Assembly (NCBI RefSeq): GCF_030733845.1
Contig: NZ_CP132312.1
Coordinates: 62,001 to 126,000 of the forward strand
Reading direction: 5' to 3'
Source: Shinella zoogloeoides
Lineage (GTDB): Bacteria > Pseudomonadota > Alphaproteobacteria > Rhizobiales > Rhizobiaceae
DNA: 64,000 nucleotides
Shown here: one piece after another, positions 18,532-27,938 of the stretch
Layout: every line of letters starts with the position of its first letter
Numbering within the stretch: the first letter of the stretch is position 1
Translations under genes and position numbers: made by a program
The notes under the pieces: model-generated
Seen by the model: only the letters and a program-made list of their open reading frames with translations
Database searches by the model: none
What the model was told of the DNA's origin: nothing

Positions 18532-19392
18532 TCAGCTTTCCTTCGCAAGACGCGGATCGACCAGATCGCGCAGCCCGTCGCCGAGCAATTGCAGGGCAAG
18601 GACCGAGAAGACGATGGCGAGCCCCGGGAAGATCATCAGCCAGGGGGCGTTGTTCATGTATTCGCGCCCCGAGGCGAGCATCGTGCCCCAGGTCGGCATG
18701 TCGGTGGAGACGCCGACGCCGAGGAAGGACAGGCTCGCTTCCGCCAGCATCGCCGAAGCGAAGACGAAGGTGGCCTGCACGAGGATGGGCGAGGCGAGGT
18801 TAAGCAGCACATGGCGGGTCAGGATCTGCCAGGTCGGCAGGCCCATGGCGACGGCCGCCTCGATATAGGGCAGTTCGCGCAGCACCAGCGTCGAGCCGCG
18901 CACGATGCGGGCAAGGCGCGGCGCATAGGTGATGCCGAGCGCCAGGATGACCGTCGAGAGCGAGGGGCCGAGGGCCGCGACGAGCGCGATGGCAAGCAGG
19001 ATGTCCGGGAAGGACATCATGGCGTCGAGCAGCCGCGAGATCGGGGCATCGAGCTTGCGGAAGAAGCCGGCGGCAACGCCCATGATCACGCCGAGCACGG
19101 TGGAGATGCAGACGACGCCGAGGCTGACGAGCAGCGAGATGCGGCCCGCATAGATGGCGCGGGAGAAGATGTCGCGGCCGAATTCGTCGGTGCCGAAGAT
19201 ATTGGCCAGCGACGGCGCCTTCAGCTTGTTGACGATCGACAGCTTGTTCGGCGCGTAGGGGGCGATCCACGGCGCGAGAATGGCGGCCAGCAGCACGATA
19301 AGGAGGATGATCGCGCCGAACAGGATGGCGCGGTTGCGGAACAGGCGGCGCAGGCTGGCCGCGATCGGAAGGGTGAGGGAACCGGTCATCAT
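18532..19392 (-). CDS. Oligopeptide ABC transporter permease (DppC/GsiD type)
   Basis: A 286-residue inner-membrane permease of the DppC class, with an N-terminal helix (LFGAIILLIVLLAAILAPWI), the family motif GTDEFGRDIFSR and a BPD_transp_1 domain with loop IEAAVAMGLPTWQILTRHVL. It starts inside the last four bases of the upstream permease gene and ends 2 bp before the ATPase gene, so the operon is tightly coupled. It pairs with the DppB-like protein to form the channel. Confidence 0.92.
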   Translation of the reverse strand: MMTGSLTLPIAASLRRLFRNRAILFGAIILLIVLLAAILAPWIAPYAPNKLSIVNKLKAPSLANIFGTDEFGRDIFSRAIYAGRISLLVSLGVVCISTVLGVIMGVAAGFFRKLDAPISRLLDAMMSFPDILLAIALVAALGPSLSTVILALGITYAPRLARIVRGSTLVLRELPYIEAAVAMGLPTWQILTRHVLLNLASPILVQATFVFASAMLAEASLSFLGVGVSTDMPTWGTMLASGREYMNNAPWLMIFPGLAIVFSVLALQLLGDGLRDLVDPRLAKES

Positions 19393-20339
19393 AGGCGCAC
19401 CCGCGGGTCGACGAGGATGTAGAGCATGTCGACGATGAAGTTGATGAGCACGTAGATCGCCGCCACGACGAGCAGCGTGCCCTGGATGACGGGATAGTCG
19501 CGGCGCAGCACGGCCGAGACCACGAGATTGCCGACGCCCGGCAGGCCGAACACCGTCTCGGTGACGACCGCGCCCGCCACCAGCATAGCGATGGAAAGGC
19601 CGATGACGGTGATGATCGGGATCATCGCGTTTTTCAGCGCATGTTTCAGGATCACGCGGCGCTCGCTCGCGCCCTTGGCGCGGGCTGTGCGCACGTAATC
19701 GTCGCCGAGCACGTCCAGCATGGCGGCGCGGGTGAAGCGGGTGATGAGCGCCGAATTGACGACGCCGAGGGCGACGGCCGGCAGCACGAGATGATGCAGC
19801 CGCTCGAGGAAGGAGGTGTCCGGCCCGCCATAGCCGGAGGCCGGGAACCAGCCCTGGCCGACGGCGAAGACCTGGATGAGCATGAGGCCCAGCCAGAAGC
19901 TCGGCACGCTCGCGGCCACCATGGTCAGCGTCACGACAACCTGGTCGAACAGCGTGCCGCGCTTGACGGCGGAGAGGATGCCCACCGGCAGCGCGATCGC
20001 CACCGCGATGAGGATGGAGAACAGGGTGAGGAAGAAGGTCGGCTCCGCGCGCTCGGCGAGCGCCGTCGTCACCGGCTGGTCGAGGAAGATCGACTGGCCG
20101 AGATCGCCCTTCAGGATGCCCAGGACGAACTGGCCATACTGGGCGATCAACGGCGCATCGAGCCCCATCTTGGTGCGCAGCTGCGCGATGTCCTCGGGGG
20201 TCGCATCCGACCCCAGCATCACGGCGGCGGGATCGCCCGGCGTCACGCGGACGATGACGAAAACCACCGTCACGACCAGGGCGAGCACGATAGCCATGCC
20301 CCCCAGCCGTTTCAAAAGTGCCTGGGCGATCCTTGCCAT
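19389..20339 (-). CDS. Oligopeptide ABC transporter permease (DppB/GsiC type)
   Basis: A 316-residue permease that opens with a short cytoplasmic tail and first helix (MAIVLALVVTVVFVIVRVTP) and the conserved PGDPAAVMLGSDATPEDI segment. The EAA loop is RTARAKGASERRVILKHAL, and the C terminus is DMLYILVDPRVRL, diagnostic of the DppB class. It lies 12 bp after the substrate-binding protein gene. Confidence 0.93.
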   Translation of the reverse strand: MARIAQALLKRLGGMAIVLALVVTVVFVIVRVTPGDPAAVMLGSDATPEDIAQLRTKMGLDAPLIAQYGQFVLGILKGDLGQSIFLDQPVTTALAERAEPTFFLTLFSILIAVAIALPVGILSAVKRGTLFDQVVVTLTMVAASVPSFWLGLMLIQVFAVGQGWFPASGYGGPDTSFLERLHHLVLPAVALGVVNSALITRFTRAAMLDVLGDDYVRTARAKGASERRVILKHALKNAMIPIITVIGLSIAMLVAGAVVTETVFGLPGVGNLVVSAVLRRDYPVIQGTLLVVAAIYVLINFIVDMLYILVDPRVRL

Positions 20340-20351
20340 TTGCCTGTCTCC

Positions 20352-21869
20352 TTACTTCTTCGGAGTGACGTTCCAGAAATGCGGCCAGTAGGTGGGTGTA
20401 TAGTCCTCAATGCCGGCGGCGACGCCCGTGACGGCGTTGAAGTTGCCGACCTTGAAGAGCGGCGCGTCGTCGTAGATCACGGTCTGGATGCCTTCCCACG
20501 CCTTCTGCTTGTCGGCGTCGGAAACGGCGTTCATATAGGTCGAGACGGCGGCGGCCTTCTGCTCTGAAACATACCAGCCCGGATAGGTGTCGGTGATCGT
20601 GTTGATCGTCGTCGGGTCGCCCGGGAAGTTGGAATGGGTGATGAAGATATCCCATTCCTTCGGGTCGGCACGGCGGGTCGTCAGCGTTGCCCAGTCCACC
20701 ACCTGCAGGTCCACCTTGAAGCCGGCGGCCTCGAGATAGGCTTTCGCGACTTCGCCGATCTTGTAGTGGAATTCGTATTGGCGGCTGGTCATCAGGCGCA
20801 GCGGCGTGCCGTCATAGCCGGCATCGGAAAGCAGCTTGGCGGCCGCTTCCGGGTCGCCCTCGCCGTAGCGCGCGACGCCTGCCTCGGTGTACCAGAGCGA
20901 ACCCTTCGGGAAGATCGAGGCATCGACGCTGAAGAAGCGCTCGTCGGAGAAGGCGGCGAGCATCATGTCGTTCGGGTTGAGCGCGACCTGGACGGCCTGG
21001 CGCAGCTCCTTCTTCGTCAGCAGGCCTTCCTTCATGTTCATGTTCATGGAGGCCCAGCCGGTGTTCTCGTAGATGACGGGCTTGGCCTTGCCGCTCGCCT
21101 CGACGCGCTCATAGGCGCTGACCGGAAGCGAATCGGCAAAGTCGAACTGGCCGGAGATCAGGCCTTCGACGCGGGTATTGGCGTCCGGTACCGGTACGAA
21201 GCGGATTTCCTTGGCGATGGCCTCGCGCTTGCCGGCATAGTTGCTCGGCTCGCCTTCGGGCGACTTGTAGCCGTCGAAGCGGACGAGCTGGGTGTACTGG
21301 TCTGGCTTGCGCTCCTTCAGGGCATAGGGGCCGGTGCCGACGAATTCGGTCAGCGTGTCGGCGATCTTTTCCGAGGGCATGATGACCGAGGCCTGCGAGA
21401 AGGTCGCCAGCAGCGGCGCGTAGCGCGACTTCAGCTTGACGACGACCATGTTGGCGCCGTCCTCGGTGATGCTCTCGACGACTTCGGCAACCTGCTTGCC
21501 CTTGGAATTGACCGCCATCCAGCGCGTCAGCGAGGCGGTGACGTCCTTGGCGTCGAGGTCGCTGCCGTCGTGGAACTTCACGCCTTCACGCAGCGGGATG
21601 CGGTAGGTGAGGCCGTCCTCGGAGATCTCGGGCTGGGCGGCCGCCAGCAGCGGCACGGAGCGCCACTCGTTGTCATAGGTGTAGAGCGTCTCGAAGATGT
21701 GCTGGTCGATGGTCAGCACGATGTCGGTCGCCGTCTGCATCACGTCGAGCGTCGGCGGCTCGCCGATGGTGGCGACGGTCAGGACGCCGTCCGTGGTCTG
21801 GGCGATGGCGAGGCTGCTGGTGCCGGCGGCCAGCGCCGCCAGGGTTGCGAGGATGATTGCGTTTTTCAT
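20352..21869 (-). CDS. Oligopeptide ABC transporter substrate-binding protein (SBP_bac_5)
   Basis: The 505-residue protein has a Sec signal peptide (MKNAIILATLAALAAGTSSL, cleavage near residue 23, SLAIA-QT). It belongs to the family 5 extracellular solute-binding proteins: YRIPLREGVKFHDGSDLDAKD is split here as the hallmark region LREGVKFHDG near residue 95. It would bind peptides or peptide-like compounds in the periplasm. It sits between the M81 peptidase gene and the permeases. The conserved family suggests peptides or opines; the M81 peptidase neighbour suggests an unusual or cyclic peptide. Confidence 0.92.
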   Translation of the reverse strand: MKNAIILATLAALAAGTSSLAIAQTTDGVLTVATIGEPPTLDVMQTATDIVLTIDQHIFETLYTYDNEWRSVPLLAAAQPEISEDGLTYRIPLREGVKFHDGSDLDAKDVTASLTRWMAVNSKGKQVAEVVESITEDGANMVVVKLKSRYAPLLATFSQASVIMPSEKIADTLTEFVGTGPYALKERKPDQYTQLVRFDGYKSPEGEPSNYAGKREAIAKEIRFVPVPDANTRVEGLISGQFDFADSLPVSAYERVEASGKAKPVIYENTGWASMNMNMKEGLLTKKELRQAVQVALNPNDMMLAAFSDERFFSVDASIFPKGSLWYTEAGVARYGEGDPEAAAKLLSDAGYDGTPLRLMTSRQYEFHYKIGEVAKAYLEAAGFKVDLQVVDWATLTTRRADPKEWDIFITHSNFPGDPTTINTITDTYPGWYVSEQKAAAVSTYMNAVSDADKQKAWEGIQTVIYDDAPLFKVGNFNAVTGVAAGIEDYTPTYWPHFWNVTPKK

Positions 21870-21922
21870 TGTATTCCTCCGTTTTCAAAGCTCTTGCGCC
21901 GGCTCCCGTCCGGCTGGGTGGT

Positions 21923-23404
21923 TCAGGTCTCGAGGCCGAGCGGATCGGCGACACGCGGCCACAGGTCGAGCCGCGCCTTGCGGTAGGCCGTCGTGGCGGG
22001 ATCCGTCGGATAGGAGGTTGGGGCGGCGACGTAGACGATCTCGGAGGAGATCGGCTGGAAGCCGGCATGGAAATGGTTGGTCGACTTCACCAGCAGGAAG
22101 GCCTTCTTGGTGAAGTCCACGCCCTGGTTGGAGAAGATGTCTGGCTCGTAGGTCTGGGTGCGGCTGGTGATCAGCACGATGTCGATGGTCGTGCCGAGCG
22201 GGCGTACCACGGCGGCCGCGCCGAGCGTCACGCGGCTGTTGCGGAAACTCTGCCAGCCGGCGTCGAACACGGCCCGGACGGTAACCCGCAGGTCCAGCGG
22301 CTCGCCGCCTTCCGGGCCGGACTTGCCGCCAAAGCGCAAGGCGAGTTCCGCGCCTTCGCCCGCCGCATGGCAGAAGGTAACGGCGATGGGATCCCAGATG
22401 GTCGCGACCGCGACGTCCTCGAAGCCGCGCTCGATCATGCGGCGCAGGATGAAGGTGGCGTCGCCCGCGACGCCGCCGCCCGGATTGTCCCAGACGTCGG
22501 CGATGACCACCGGCACGTCCGGCCGCGCGGCGCGCACGGCGAGCGCCCGGTCGAGCCCAGCCTCGGTGTCGAACATCGGCATGGCGGTCTGCCGGCGCAT
22601 GCCGTAGAGCTCGTGGCCGAGTTTTTCGGCGAGCGCGTCGCCCTTCGCCTTGTCGCCATCCGTGACGACGACAATGCGCGTGCCCATGTCCGGCACGTCG
22701 CCGGCCATGAAGCCGTGGATGACGGAGGCCGAGAGAATGCCGTCCTTGCCTTCCATCGCCTTCAGCCGGTCGACATAGGCGCGCATCGGCTCGCGGCTCG
22801 TCGGGTAGATCGTGATCATGCGGCAGTCGAAGGTGGAGACGACGGGCTTGATCTCGCCGCGCAGCGTCCGCAGCGCCAGTTCCACCACATGCTCGCCGCG
22901 CTCCTCGAAATCCGTATGCGGGAATTCGAGGAAGGTCGCCATGATATCGAGATTGGCGACGCGCTTGGCCGTCAGGTGGCTGTGCGGGTCGAATTCGACG
23001 GCGATCAGCACGTCCGGTCCGACAAGATCGCGGATGCGGGCCAGGAAATCGCCTTCCGGGTCGTCATAGCCCTGCGCCACCATCGCGCCGTGCAGGCCGA
23101 GCACGACCGCGTCGACCGGAAGGGCGTCCTTGAGTTCGCCGATGATCCGGTCGCGCAGCGTCTCGTAGGTCTGCCGCTGGATGAGGCCGGCCGGCTCGGC
23201 CCAGCAGGACGTGCCCTCGATGACGGTGAAACCCTCCGCCCGGCCGCGCCGGCGCAGGATCGGCACGACGGAGGAGCAGAGCGTCGGCGTGTCGGGATGC
23301 TCGCCCGGACCGGCATAGAAGGCGGCCTTGAAGGCATTCATATCCGTCGGAACGGGCGAGAAGGTGTTGGTCTCGGTGGCGAGCGATGCCGTGAAGATAC
23401 GCAT
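21923..23404 (-). CDS. M81-family metallopeptidase (MlrC/microcystinase C-like)
   Basis: I start the protein at ATG 23404 (493 residues, MRIFTASLATETNTFSPVPT), since this is the conserved N terminus of the family; an upstream in-frame ATG adds 15 non-conserved residues. The family is named for MlrC, which cleaves linearised microcystin products, and is a zinc protein with an N-terminal DUF1485 and a C-terminal MlrC domain. Motifs visible include LGLHGAMVAQGYDDPEGD, FDPHSHLT and DVWDNPGGGVAGDATF. No signal peptide is present, so it should act on imported compounds. It heads the transporter operon and is divergent from an RpiR regulator. Confidence 0.9.
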   Translation of the reverse strand: MRIFTASLATETNTFSPVPTDMNAFKAAFYAGPGEHPDTPTLCSSVVPILRRRGRAEGFTVIEGTSCWAEPAGLIQRQTYETLRDRIIGELKDALPVDAVVLGLHGAMVAQGYDDPEGDFLARIRDLVGPDVLIAVEFDPHSHLTAKRVANLDIMATFLEFPHTDFEERGEHVVELALRTLRGEIKPVVSTFDCRMITIYPTSREPMRAYVDRLKAMEGKDGILSASVIHGFMAGDVPDMGTRIVVVTDGDKAKGDALAEKLGHELYGMRRQTAMPMFDTEAGLDRALAVRAARPDVPVVIADVWDNPGGGVAGDATFILRRMIERGFEDVAVATIWDPIAVTFCHAAGEGAELALRFGGKSGPEGGEPLDLRVTVRAVFDAGWQSFRNSRVTLGAAAVVRPLGTTIDIVLITSRTQTYEPDIFSNQGVDFTKKAFLLVKSTNHFHAGFQPISSEIVYVAAPTSYPTDPATTAYRKARLDLWPRVADPLGLET

Positions 23405-23539
23405 ATGTCCGTTCCGAATGGGTTCTGGTGTCCGCATGCACGCCGGCACCGGCGCCGCCTTCGCGTCCGCCTGCCAGCCCGAAAGCTATCCGCCGTGTTC
23501 CGGATGAATGTTCCCGTCGATTGCTTCATCGCTTGGCGA

Positions 23540-23555
23540 TGTAATTTGTTTTCCA
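23540..23555. promoter_or_regulatory. Candidate RpiR operator, copy 1
   Basis: TGTAATTTGTTTTCCA. It shares 13 of 16 positions with copy 2 at 23613 and lies about 140 bp upstream of the M81 peptidase start. The TGtAAT half is like operator halves of RpiR/HexR family members. Confidence 0.45.
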
Positions 23556-23612
23556 GATGATGCGATAATTTCACAAAAAGTCAACATATGGACGCGCTAT
23601 GAAGAAAATATA

Positions 23613-23628
23613 TGTAATCTGTTTTCAC
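23613..23628. promoter_or_regulatory. Candidate RpiR operator, copy 2
   Basis: TGTAATCTGTTTTCAC, 73 bp from copy 1, same orientation. Together the two copies could place a repressor over the peptidase operon promoter. Confidence 0.45.
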
Positions 23629-23975
23629 ATTGGCTGATTTTGGAGAAAGATTTTCACGGCTCTCCAAAGTGCTGAATCGCTTTTTTTGCCTGCTCCCCGA
23701 TGAATCAGTCTTGTTTATCCAGCGGTTTTGGGTGGAAGGTCGCCGCTGCGGGCTCGTTTGATGCGCGAGCGGCAGAGAGGAACGTGAAAATGATGAGGCT
23801 TCCAAGCCGAGAAAATTACAACGGGTCCTTCTGTTTGGAGTGTCGCTGAAGCGAAAATGCAGGAGAAGCGATGAAATTTTATCAAGCCGGCTGGCATATG
23901 CGACCCAAAGCGGCCGGCAGATTTCCGTTAATCGGCCATTGTCTGATGCCGGCTCTGTGTTATGACTTGAAATGT

Positions 23976-23991
23976 TGAAATTCGTTTTCAC
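23976..23991. promoter_or_regulatory. Candidate RpiR operator, copy 3
   Basis: TGAAATTCGTTTTCAC, 44 bp before the proposed RpiR start codon. It is the most palindromic copy (TGAAA...TTTCA), as expected for a dimeric repressor, and its place suggests autoregulation. Confidence 0.45.
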
Positions 23992-24034
23992 GAGCGTTAC
24001 GGCAATCGCGAAGATTTCGCGGGCGGGGGATCTG

Positions 24035-24898
24035 ATGGACCTTTTTCACGCATTGTCGGATGAGGGAAACAGGCTGTCGGGCCTCGACCGCAAGCTCGCG
24101 CAGCTCGCTCTCGACGACGTGGATTTCGTCATGAACGCCTCGATCGGCGATCTTGCCGAGCGCGCCGGCGTCTCGCCGCCGACGGTCACGCGCTTCTGCC
24201 GCCGGCTGGGCTGCCGGGGCTTTCCGGATTTCAAGGTGCAGCTCGCCAAGCTGGCCTATGTGGGCCTGCGCTACGTCAAGCCGGAAGTGCCGACCGAAAC
24301 GCCGGAAGAGGTCGCGGCCGATATCATCGCCAAGGCGCAGAACGCGCTGTTCCAGCTTCATCGCCAGATCGATCTTTCCGCGCTGGAGACGGCCGCCCGC
24401 CTGCTGCGCGGGGCCGACTTCATCCAGGCCTTCGGGGCGAGCGGCAATTCCGCGATGATCGTCAACGAGCTGCACAACCGGCTCTTCCGGCTCGGGTGCC
24501 GCATCCATGCGTCCAACGACCACAACATGAATGCGATGCTTTCGGCAGCGGCACAGCCTGGCACCGTGGTCTTCGGCTCGTCCTTCACCGGGCGCGATCC
24601 GGCGCTCGTCCATTGCCTGGAGCTGCTTCGCCAGCGCGGCGTGCCGACGGTTGTCGTCACCCAGAGCGGATCCCCGGTTGCGGCGGCGGCCGATGTTGTC
24701 GTCGCCGTCGACCTGCCGGAAGGCAAGAACATCTTCCGCCCCACCTCCACGCGCTTTGCCTATCTTGCCGTCATCGACATGCTGGCGAACCTCGTCGCCT
24801 ATGCCGATCGCAACAAGTCTTTGAAAACGCTGCGCAGCATCAAGGAGGAACTGGTGAGCCGCCGCGACGGCGACGACCGCCAGCTCCTCGGGGATTGA
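24035..24898 (+). CDS. MurR/RpiR-family transcriptional regulator
   Basis: ATG 24035 follows a GGGCGGGGG site and gives 287 residues; a start at 23972 would overlap a candidate operator and adds 21 residues. The N-terminal HTH_6 domain (about 1-75) contains SIGDLAERAGVSPPTVTRFC, the family's recognition helices. A SIS domain (about 110-240) follows, with GASGNSAMIVNELHNRLFRL, which in relatives binds phosphosugars. It is divergent from the M81 peptidase/peptide transporter operon, its likely target. The ligand need not be a sugar phosphate here. Confidence 0.9.
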   Translation: MDLFHALSDEGNRLSGLDRKLAQLALDDVDFVMNASIGDLAERAGVSPPTVTRFCRRLGCRGFPDFKVQLAKLAYVGLRYVKPEVPTETPEEVAADIIAKAQNALFQLHRQIDLSALETAARLLRGADFIQAFGASGNSAMIVNELHNRLFRLGCRIHASNDHNMNAMLSAAAQPGTVVFGSSFTGRDPALVHCLELLRQRGVPTVVVTQSGSPVAAAADVVVAVDLPEGKNIFRPTSTRFAYLAVIDMLANLVAYADRNKSLKTLRSIKEELVSRRDGDDRQLLGD

Positions 24899-25236
24899 TC
24901 CCCTAGCGGTGCGCCGCCGCTCGATTGTCCGCGCGATCGCGATGATGCCGGCGGTCACGCTTGATGAAAATTACGCCGACAAAGCGGAAAATGATGCCAT
25001 TTGGGCACGTCCATTGCCAAAACCACGTAAGAGCTTGACAAAAGACGCCGATTTCCTTGCGGCACAGCGCGCAAATAAATTATACCGTTTTTATATGTTT
25101 TTCGCACTTCGGTGCCTAGAATGAGCCGGAATCGCCCGTCAATGGGTGGACCGATCGATCTTCCGAAGAAGACGATAAAACCGCCGGACGCGCCGTGCGT
25201 CCACGCCGCCGCATAGCCGATGGAAAGCAGGCTGAG
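24899..25236. other. 338-bp spacer before the Rrf2 gene
   Basis: There is no convincing gene in this gap. It has an AT-rich block (about 25060-25100), a TTGACA at 25035-25040 that lacks a good -10 partner, and a small UUCG-capped hairpin GCAC-TTCG-GTGC at 25104-25115. The promoter of the Rrf2 gene must lie here but I cannot place it. Confidence 0.5.
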
Positions 25237-25701
25237 ATGCTGACGAAAAAGGGAAAATACGGATTGAAGGCCCTCGTGGACCTCGCGCGCCTTGCGCCGG
25301 GCGAAACGGCGTTCGTCAGCGAGATCGCCCTGCGCAACAACATTCCGAAGAAGTTCCTCGATACGATCCTGCTGGAACTGCGCAATGCCGGCATGCTGCG
25401 CTCGAAGAAGGGCCCGGGCGGCGGCTATTCGCTTTCGCATCCGGCCTCCGAAATCCGCATCGGCCACGCCATACGCGTGCTTGACGGCCCGCTGGCGCCG
25501 ATCCGCTGTGCGAGCCGCACGGCCTACGAGGCTTGCGAGGACTGTGCGGATCCGGAGGCCTGTCAGGTCCGCCGGGCGATGACGGAGGTTCGCGACGCCA
25601 TCGCCTCCATCCTCGACACGTTGACGCTCGAACAGTTCGTCGCCGTGCCGGGCGCCGCCGCGATGATCGAGGAAGAGACACTGGAGAAGCGGGTCGGCTG
25701 A
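25237..25701 (+). CDS. Rrf2-family transcriptional regulator
   Basis: The start at ATG 25237 gives 154 residues beginning MLTKKGKYGLKALVDLARLA, the standard Rrf2 opening; an earlier in-frame start adds only basic residues. The winged HTH spans about 1-80 with GPGGGYSLSHP as the wing. Four cysteines follow at 91, 100, 103 and 109. Fe-S members such as IscR, NsrR and RirA use three cysteines with different spacing, so a cluster is possible but of an uncommon pattern. It is convergent with the glutathione transferase gene. The target is unknown. Confidence 0.88.
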   Translation: MLTKKGKYGLKALVDLARLAPGETAFVSEIALRNNIPKKFLDTILLELRNAGMLRSKKGPGGGYSLSHPASEIRIGHAIRVLDGPLAPIRCASRTAYEACEDCADPEACQVRRAMTEVRDAIASILDTLTLEQFVAVPGAAAMIEEETLEKRVG

Positions 25702-25710
25702 TCCGCGATA

Positions 25711-26418
25711 CTAAGCGTCCAGTTCCGGATAGTGGCGAAAAAGATCGTTCTCGTTCGGAGCGATCCGCCTTTCGCTCGCCAGATAGGCCGCGATGTTCGG
25801 CAGCTCGGCGACATCAGCGCAGACGGCGTTGACCTTGCCATAGTTCGGGCCCAGTCGGTTCATCAGCTTTGGAAAGGCATAGGTCAGCCCGCTCATCGCC
25901 TGAAAAATCGAAAGATCGGCATAGGTCAGGCGATCGCCGACAAGGTGGGCCGGGCCTTCGGGGTTCTTCTCCAGGATGGTTTCGAACCAGCCGAGAAATT
26001 TCGGCACGCGCTCCTCGCGAAATTCCTTCGCCCGCCGCAGCGATTCCGGCTTCTGGTCTTCGTAATATTGCCCGGCGCCGATCGGGTGATGGACATCGTG
26101 CGCCTCCAGCACGAAATCCGCGATGGTGAGCTGGATCTGGTGCGTCCACAGGCGCAGCCGCTCGTCCTTCGGCGCAAGGTCGAGCTTGTCGCCCAGATAA
26201 AGGAGGATCGCGGCGACCTGGCCGACGACTAGCGTGCCGTCCTTCAGGAAGGGCGGCGCGAAGGACGGTGTCGCCACCTGCTTTCCCACTGCCGCGATGA
26301 CGCCGTCGCCTTCTTCCCGCGCGACGTCCCTATACGGGGCCGCTGCCGCTTCCAGCGCCAGCCGGACATATTCGCCTCGGCCCTGAATGCCGGTCCAGTA
26401 ATAGAGTTCATAGGTCAT
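25711..26418 (-). CDS. Glutathione S-transferase family protein
   Basis: A 235-residue cytosolic protein with an N-terminal thioredoxin-like domain (YELYYWTGIQGRGEYVRLAL, residues 3-22) that resembles sigma/alpha-class GSTs, and an all-helical C-terminal domain (about 90-215). The Tyr-Tyr-Trp near the start offers a catalytic tyrosine, and the SNAIL/TRAC-like region is represented by VVGQVAAILLYLGDK. It would conjugate glutathione to electrophiles; the substrate is unknown. It is convergent with the Rrf2 gene. Confidence 0.87.
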   Translation of the reverse strand: MTYELYYWTGIQGRGEYVRLALEAAAAPYRDVAREEGDGVIAAVGKQVATPSFAPPFLKDGTLVVGQVAAILLYLGDKLDLAPKDERLRLWTHQIQLTIADFVLEAHDVHHPIGAGQYYEDQKPESLRRAKEFREERVPKFLGWFETILEKNPEGPAHLVGDRLTYADLSIFQAMSGLTYAFPKLMNRLGPNYGKVNAVCADVAELPNIAAYLASERRIAPNENDLFRHYPELDA

Positions 26419-26464
26419 GGCGGGGAAATGCCCTTGGCGTTGCTGCGGTTCCGATCCTCGATGA

Positions 26465-27769
26465 CTACACCTCGACCGGCCTGACGATCTGGCCGTTGAC
26501 GCCGAAGACGCGGCGGTATCGCTCGATCTCCGCCGGGTCGCCCGTTGCCTTGAGAGGATTGTCGGAGAGCTTGACGGCCGGCCGGCCGTTGGCGCTCGTC
26601 ACCTTGCAGACGAGGGAGATCGGGTCGAGGCCGTTGCCGCCGTCAGGGTCGCAACCCCGGAAATCATTGGTCAGGTTGGTGCCCCAGCCGAAGCTCATGC
26701 GTACGCGGCCGTGGAAATGGCGGTACGTCTCCTCGATCGTATCGACATCCATGCCGTCCGAGAAGATCAGCAGCTTTTCACGCGGGTCGCGTCCCTTTTC
26801 GCGCCACCAGTCGATGATCTGCTCCCCGCCGGCAATGGGCGGTGCGCTGTCCGGCCGGAAGCCCGTCCAGTCCGCCACCCAATCGGGCGCATTGGCGAGG
26901 AAGGCGGGCGTGCCGAAGGCATCGGGCAGCGCGATCAGCAGGTTGCCGTTGTAATGCTGCCGCCATTCCTCCAGCACCTGGTAGGGCGCGAGGGCGAGGG
27001 CTTCGTCCCCCTCCGCCAGCGCTGCGGCGACCATCGGCAGTTCGTGCGCATTGGTGCCGATCGCCTCCAGATCGGCGTCCATGGCAAGCAGGACGTTGGA
27101 GGTGCCGATGAAACGATCGCCGAGCCCTTCCTTCAGCGCTTCCACGCACCAGCGCTGCCACAGGAAACCGTGGCGCCGCCGTGTGCCGAAATCGGAAATG
27201 ACGAGGTCGGGAAGCTGCCGCAGCCGTTCCACCTTCTCCCAGAGCCGCGCCTTGGCGCGGGCATAGAGCACATCGAGCGTGAAGCGGCCGCGCTCGCGCA
27301 TGGCCGCGCGGGATTTCATCTCGTTGATGATCGCAAGCGCGGGAATCTCCCACATGGTGGTGTGCGTCCAGGGCCCGTCGAAATGCAGCTCGTACTGCCC
27401 ATCCGCCTTGCGCAGCTCGTAATCAGGCAGCTGGAAGGCGGAGAGCCAGGCGATGAAATCCGGGCCGAACATGCGCGACCTGCCGTAAAAGCTGTTGCCG
27501 GCCAGCCAGATCAGCTCCTTCTTGGTGAAGCGCACGCTTCGGGCGTGGTCGAGCTGCGCGCGCAGTTCCCCCTCGTCGATGATGTCGGCGAGCCGCACGC
27601 TCGTCGTGCGGTTGATCAGCGAGAAGGTGGCGTTCACATCCGGGTGGAGCTGCCGGATCATCTGCAGCATCAGCAGCTTGTAGAAATCCGTGTCGAGCAG
27701 GCTGCGCACGATCGGATCGAGCCGGAAATTGTGGTCGTAGGTGCGGGTCGCGATATCGTTGACGGCCAT
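26465..27769 (-). CDS. pncB: Nicotinate phosphoribosyltransferase
   Basis: The 434-residue enzyme joins nicotinate to PRPP to make nicotinate mononucleotide, the first step of the Preiss-Handler NAD salvage route. The N-terminal [20 protein letters not shown] is diagnostic, followed by [13 protein letters not shown]. Phosphoribosyl-binding features include [19 protein letters not shown] (with the phosphorylatable-His region), [10 protein letters not shown], and the C-terminal [11 protein letters not shown]. It stands alone, divergent from the alpha/beta hydrolase gene with a 169-bp spacer. Confidence 0.94.
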   Translation of the reverse strand: MAVNDIATRTYDHNFRLDPIVRSLLDTDFYKLLMLQMIRQLHPDVNATFSLINRTTSVRLADIIDEGELRAQLDHARSVRFTKKELIWLAGNSFYGRSRMFGPDFIAWLSAFQLPDYELRKADGQYELHFDGPWTHTTMWEIPALAIINEMKSRAAMRERGRFTLDVLYARAKARLWEKVERLRQLPDLVISDFGTRRRHGFLWQRWCVEALKEGLGDRFIGTSNVLLAMDADLEAIGTNAHELPMVAAALAEGDEALALAPYQVLEEWRQHYNGNLLIALPDAFGTPAFLANAPDWVADWTGFRPDSAPPIAGGEQIIDWWREKGRDPREKLLIFSDGMDVDTIEETYRHFHGRVRMSFGWGTNLTNDFRGCDPDGGNGLDPISLVCKVTSANGRPAVKLSDNPLKATGDPAEIERYRRVFGVNGQIVRPVEV

Positions 27770-27938
27770 GCCGGCTCCTGGTCGATGGCGGAAGAATCCA
27801 TGGTCTGCCGGCAGCGGGCTTGCCGGCGCGCCAGCCTCGTTTATCGAACCGCCGATTGCAAGCCGGGCGCAAAAAGTCGCATTTTTTTACGAAGCTGTCG
27901 GAAGCCACTTCCCTCGTTCGTCTTTACGGGGAGTGAAC

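Larger units (their letters stand above)
23405..24034. other. 630-bp AT-rich divergent regulatory spacer
   Basis: This gap separates the M81 peptidase operon (minus) from the RpiR regulator (plus). It is clearly richer in A+T than the coding DNA around it (especially 23540-23990) and contains no convincing gene; the frames in it lack ribosome sites and family resemblance. It holds three copies of a 16-bp motif listed separately. Confidence 0.6.

Noticed and set aside
23581..23991. 136-codon frame on the minus strand in the AT-rich spacer
   Set aside because: No ribosome site, no conserved pattern, and it covers candidate operators.
24890..24903. GGGGATTGATCCCC at the end of the RpiR gene as a terminator
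   Set aside because: The loop is too small for the full stem and there is no T tract.
24909..25124. 71-codon frame on the plus strand before the Rrf2 gene
   Set aside because: No ribosome site; the composition changes in mid-frame as it enters the AT-rich block, which suggests non-coding DNA.
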